Shown: in pieces, positions 59,290 to 64,000 of the stretch
Numbering within the stretch: position 1 is the stretch's first letter
Layout of the letters: every line of letters begins with the position of its first letter
NCBI GenBank assembly: GCA_010015655.1
Contig: ML976657.1
Span: 1,427,654-1,491,653, forward strand
DNA length: 64,000 nt
Origin: Bimuria novae-zelandiae CBS 107.79
Taxonomy: Eukaryota > Ascomycota > Dothideomycetes > Pleosporales > Didymosphaeriaceae
Direction: 5' to 3'
The notes under the pieces: model-generated
What the model was told of the DNA's origin: nothing
The model's database searches: none
Seen by the model: the letters and a program-made list of their open reading frames with translations, nothing else
Made by a program: the position numbers and the translations under genes

Positions 59290-62200
59290 ATGGGTGATCC
59301 GGACGCGCCCACCCACAAGAGGCCCCGTTTGGATTCGGTCAATCCCGTGTACAGTAACGGTCACGGTCTCCCCCCTCCACAGCCGCCTTCAGCCCAATCC
59401 GACCGGCACCCATCACATCCCACTTTGGTCCAGGCTTCCTCACCCCCACCGCCTCGCACCTATCCCCCTCACGCCCTGCCGCATCCCTCCCAGGCCTACC
59501 CACCACCACCTCCTAGTCCCTACGGCCCAAGTCAACCATCACCCTCTCTTCCACCATCAGATAATCGCCACCTACCCGATCCCAGGAACAACATCTCGTC
59601 GCCCGGCCACCGCTCTCATGGACTTCCCGGCACTCCGGTGACACTCCCCCAAAGACACGTATCGCAGGACTCCATCGCATCGTACCGCACCCCAACGCCG
59701 CAGACTACCACCGCGCCGCCGGACCAAGGCTCGAGATCGACCAGCGTCAACATCAGCATCGACGTCAAGCGTACAGAACCCACCGCTCCCCAAGGCATGG
59801 AGCATGGCGGTCCAAGTCCATGGCCTACGAACCCTGACCTCCATGCTCCTCGCCATGGCAGTATGTCCAACGGCTACAACGCCACCATGAGTCCTCCCAA
59901 CGAGCCGCAGTTTCACACGCCACCGCTGCCACAGACTCCGCATTATGGTCAGCCTCCTCCTATGGCGCCCTACTCCAACGGACCGTACATGGCGCAGTAT
60001 GGTGCGAGCGCACAGGTGCGCCGGAAGCAGGTCCGAGCTACGCAGGCGTGCAATCACTGTCGTTCGCGCAAGCAAAAGTGTGACGAGGCCAGGCCGTGTC
60101 AATTCTGTCGCGAGAACAACTTTGAATGCCAGTACAAAGACGTTCCACCGCCAAAGTATGTATTCGAAACCCTTTGGTAGGTTGGAAGTTGACACCCTAT
60201 ACAGGCAAGATCGCAGTATGATGCAGCTGCAGGATAGCGTCAACAGCATATCCGAAACTCTGAAAAGTTTCGTCGATAACTTCAACATTTGGAAGCAGCA
60301 CGTCGACAGCAAGCTTGCTGCCAATACTTCCTCAGCCTTCGATCATGCATCTCCGCAACAAGGTTTCGGCGGCCGCGTCTCGATAAGCGAGCAGCACACA
60401 CCAAGGTTACCGACTCCTGTTCAAGGGAGAACACAGTTCAGCCGGGTCAACAGCATGAAAATGGAATCTCCAGTCGCGACCCATCCGCGCGTACCTTCGC
60501 CAGGACAAACTTCAACGCCAATCAAGAGAGAATCGTTTCAAGGCCACTCAACGCAGCCTGCTACTCCCGCCGACTCTGTTGGAACAGGGCACACCATGAC
60601 GGCGGCCCATCGAGCCAATCCTAACGAAAAACTCGGTCTCAAAGCTGATCACAAGACTCCGGCACACCTCTTGCTGGTTGAATGGAAACATATGGAAAAA
60701 TACTGCAACGGTGTGGAGTACATTGAAGGTTTGAAGGCTCGAAATATACCCATAGAACAGTATCCGATGCTCCTGGAACAGGATCGTGGACTACTTCGAG
60801 TTTGGGGTGTTGGAGAAGGACACGACCTCTACGATGGTGCGCATGGTCCTGGGAGCCCCGAGAACTACAACGACTCCGACGGTTCCTCTCCTGCTTCTAC
60901 AAAAGAAGGCTTGTGGGGATGCCCACCAGCTGATCACCAGAGTCCCAACACCGTGAATGGAGATCTCCCTCGATACGACCATGTTGGTGGCCTCGGTCCT
61001 GATGGCAAGCCCGATTTTAGATCCAACACCCTTTGGTCCTTGTTCTACTCGTATCAGGAAAACATACACAATCTCCACCCTTTCGTAAATCCAGCAAAGC
61101 TGCGGAAGATGTTCCAGGAATTCGAGGACGTGTACAGCGCAGATCCCCGAAGCAGTGCTCTGTCCCCTGCGGCTGCATCTGGGCGCCTCAATGGCGGTGT
61201 CAAACGCAAAAGGTCTGGCGGCCTGTATGGTGACGCATACGGAGTTGCTGACGATATCGCTCGAGGGAACATCGAACACTCTCTACGCAATGCGATCGTT
61301 CTGCTTGTCTTGGCGCTGGGCAAAGTGTGCAACTTCAAAGGAAAACTACCTCATCCCCACAGTGACAAAGCGTTGGCGAACAGCGCGCTACGTGGCTACC
61401 ATCGGGATTCACCGCGCTCTGTTTACGATAGTTTTGGAAGTGAGACAACTACCACTTGTCAAAGGAACATCGACATATTGCCCGGCATGGCATACTTCTC
61501 GTACGCGACTGACATCCTCGGCAACCAAAATGGCGGTAACACCGTAGCTCATGCGCAAGCAATGCTTCTCGCTGCCCTGTATCTGGGACAGTTTGGCCGG
61601 GTGCTCGAGAGCTGGAGCTGGACCAACAATGCTTGCAGAATTTGTCTAGTGTTGGTCCGACGCGAGGGGATGAAAGTACGTCGCACGACGAATGCTGCGG
61701 GGCAACCAGATGCGGGAGAGAATGGAGAGCCAATGTCGGCCGAAGAGCGCCACCGATTGAATTTGATCAAGTGCGTGTACTGGACATGTCTTCAGATGGA
61801 AAGGTAAGTGTTGTAGTGGACCACGCTTGAACACCCTTTTCCCTAACGCAGCCCCAGTGACATTTGCGCCGAGATCAGCGAGTTGCAACCCAGTGCAATT
61901 ACTGGGTACCAGAGTGACATTCAGTACCCTTCCGGAGTTATGGAATCCTTCAATGAAGGGTCGCAATTGCCAGAAGAAGCAGTCGCACAGAACCAGAACT
62001 TGTTCATATACTCCAGCCAGATCCATATGCGGGTAATTCTCAACGATGCCCACAACACATTGTACAGTAAGTGCATGTACTCCCCAGTGTCGCTCTATCT
62101 AAAGCTCTGCAGGTGACCGATATGGATTTGATTGCACGAACATCGACGAAATTGCCGACATGGCACGATCGCATGCTGAACTCTTAGTAGCCTGGCGGAA

Positions 62201-62882
62201 GCTCTTACCTCCACAACTTGCCTGGAACGATGATGATCCACCGTCACACGACATCAACGTTGCCCGAATGCGAGCAAAGTACTACGGTGGTTATTACGTC
62301 GTTCTGAGACCGCTCCTCTCTAAAGCTATACATCACATGAAGTTGCCGCCGTCCTTCAGCAATTCCATGACCAACGATTTCAATCGCGACATTGTGGAAC
62401 TGAGCAACGAGGATCAAAAGGCTCTTCAGACTGTTGAGCAATGCGTGAAGAGCGCTATTCAGAGTACGATTGCTTTTGATCGTATTGGTGCTAGGCCAAA
62501 CGAGCCATATGTGGACTACCAAAGTCAGCGGAGGACGAGACTCATCGTACCTAATATTTTTGGCACCTTGCATGCGTAAGATCGTCCTTCGTACTCATTC
62601 TTGATTTCGCTAATCTATGGATACAGACAATTCGGCAACATGCTCGTGCTCACTGCCGTTTATTTCTCGGAGTTGGGCAAGTTCCTTCCTGATAAGACCT
62701 GCCTCACCATGAAAACTCTCTCTGCCCTTTATCAACGAACACAAGACATTCTCGATGAACTGTCAGGAAACTCCCCAGTCTTGGCAACGGACTACGACAT
62801 TTTGGATAAACTTGCACGACAGAAGAACATTCCATACGATCGCTCAAAACACGCGCCGAACCATACCCCGCACTACAAGTGA
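59290..62882 (+). CDS. Zn(II)2Cys6 transcription factor with fungal-specific domain
   Basis: Five exons, 59290-60155, 60205-61803, 61852-62066, 62113-62575 and 62627-62882, with introns of 46-51 bases, give 1132 residues. The N terminus is a long Pro/Ser/His-rich disordered region with a nuclear signal (HKRPRLDS). The DNA-binding cluster is ACNHCRSRKQKCDEARPCQF, then C..NNFEC, with all six Cys, followed by a coiled-coil-like dimerisation helix (MMQLQDSVNSISETLKSF). The middle and C-terminal parts (LWSLFYSYQENIHNLHPFVN, IDILPGMAYFSYATDILG, VYWTCLQMER then SDICAEISEL) are the fungal-specific transcription factor domain. Targets are unknown. I start at the first in-frame ATG (MGDPDAP). No frame problem is seen. 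Confidence 0.93.
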
Positions 62883-64000
62883 ACTTCGAATGGACACGAC
62901 TTCGGCTCCGCAACAACGCTCCGCTCCACTCACCGACGAGTAGCAGCAAGAAGGTGGAACCAAGGGTCACCGTTGCATAGCTCCCAACTTCAGCAACACA
63001 TCGCAAATTGGTTCTTTGTCGGCATTTCCTACGGCGCATTTGGACATTTGGTATTTTTACATAATCTACATTGGGTGGCAAGCGCTCGAAATTCCACCAC
63101 TGCATATTTTCACTTTTGGATCATCATCATTCACCTATAGTTGGGCGGCCATCTGTTGACTTCTCGCCGGAACACTTGTATACCCGGATCAGGTTTGGAG
63201 CTCTCTTGGGCTGCTGCGTTATCAGCCATCCCGAGAATACGTCGGGAGGATTACTCGTTCACGTTTCATGATGTTATTTTATCTCATCTCGCATTACTTG
63301 CATATATTTGGTACTTACGCGCTACGCTAGCCTTGACTGGGCTACCATGTGCTTTTCGGCCCTTCTTTGGGCTTCAGCGGGGGGGACCGTGAACGGACAG
63401 TGTCACGTCGGGGATGAAAGGAGTCGCGTTGGAGAAAGAGCAGATTATTGCTTGCCCGTAAGCGGGAAATTTTAATCGAGACCCTGAACATCGATTCCGC
63501 TGTGTGAAGCGCTAGCTGATTGCCACGAGTGGATCTTCCGAGACAGGTTCGGTATGCACGTCGTTGATAATCGTATGTTTGCCCACCGCCTATCCCTGAT
63601 TACTCACTGCGAAGTTGAGAAAAAAAAAAAAAAGAAAAAGAGTTTGTCGCACACGAAGTCGTGGTGTTGTTCTGGACTTCACCCTCATACGTTTTCGACA
63701 ATAGCATACCCTGCATGGCACGGTGTGTGTATGATTATTACTCATTAGGCCGGCCGTGCGAAATGGAAACTTTGTGCAACACGAACGCCTTCGCCGTGCG
63801 GGACCTCCGCCTGGCCCATCGACAATCCCTCTCAGCCTTGCGGTGGGTTGAGGTGGCAAGCCACGCGCTCCGCACACCTGGACTGGGATACGCGTGCTGG
63901 AGGGCGGGCGGTGCCCACGTGCCCTTTGGAGTAGTACGTATAAACCTAAACCGTAACGCAGGCTTGGATCTGGATCCATCGGCGCGGATACGCTGCAGCG
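62883..64000. other. 3' flank, no supported gene
   Basis: Contains an A-rich tract (13 A, then G and more A) at about 63620-63642 and no gene I can support. A minus-strand frame at 63590-63979 is Arg/Pro-rich and without domain resemblance. Confidence 0.45.

Overview
The window is nuclear DNA of a filamentous ascomycete, most likely a Dothideomycete-type mould (inference). Support comes from short GT-AG introns (about 46-103 bases), fungus-specific families (sedolisin protease, SigF-like NTF2-fold protein, Zn2Cys6 regulator with a fungal-specific domain), and a large AT-rich block whose transposons carry the C-to-T/G-to-A damage typical of repeat-induced point mutation (RIP). It is a draft assembly, with one 70-base N run at 5214-5283 just after a G run.

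Layout. (1) 1-13.0 kb is gene-bearing and faces the repeat island. On the minus strand it holds a secreted sedolisin, a broken lipocalin-like gene, two small secreted proteins, a CutC homologue and a fructosamine-kinase-like gene with an in-frame TGA. On the plus strand it holds a SigF-like NTF2-fold membrane protein. (2) 13.3-27.4 kb is AT-rich and gene-free: a 9-kb pogo/Fot1-type DNA transposon split by a complete but dead Ty3/Gypsy chromodomain retrotransposon, a second pogo element, and an un-mutated solo LTR. (3) 27.4-29.1 kb is an island of normal composition with an intact intronless Gcn5-type histone acetyltransferase. (4) 29.2-36.3 kb is a 5.6-kb non-LTR retrotransposon (LINE) with a 13-bp target duplication ending about 130 bases before the Gcn5 start, then a truncated Tc1-like transposase and a Gypsy scrap. 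(5) 36.3-40.9 kb is a further nested stack: a TIR element containing a third pogo copy, itself containing a solo LTR and another insert, then a long-TIR MITE. (6) 41.1-49.0 kb has two divergent single-copy genes (NatC acetyltransferase Naa30 and the acyltransferase Lro1/PDAT) flanked on both sides, in inverted orientation, by a diverged array with A/T tracts about every 49 bases. I do not recognise this repeat. (7) 49.1-63 kb is ordinary housekeeping sequence: UGGT, a cytochrome P450, and a large Zn2Cys6 transcription factor with a long repeat-rich upstream region.

Functionally, UGGT acts in ER glycoprotein folding, PDAT in storage-lipid synthesis, and Naa30 in N-terminal acetylation. The left end (protease plus two small secreted proteins beside a RIP-affected repeat block) resembles the fast-evolving compartment of fungal genomes. 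The features most worth following up are the inverted 49-base arrays, the transposon-enclosed Gcn5, and an antisense ORF inside the chromodomain retrotransposon.
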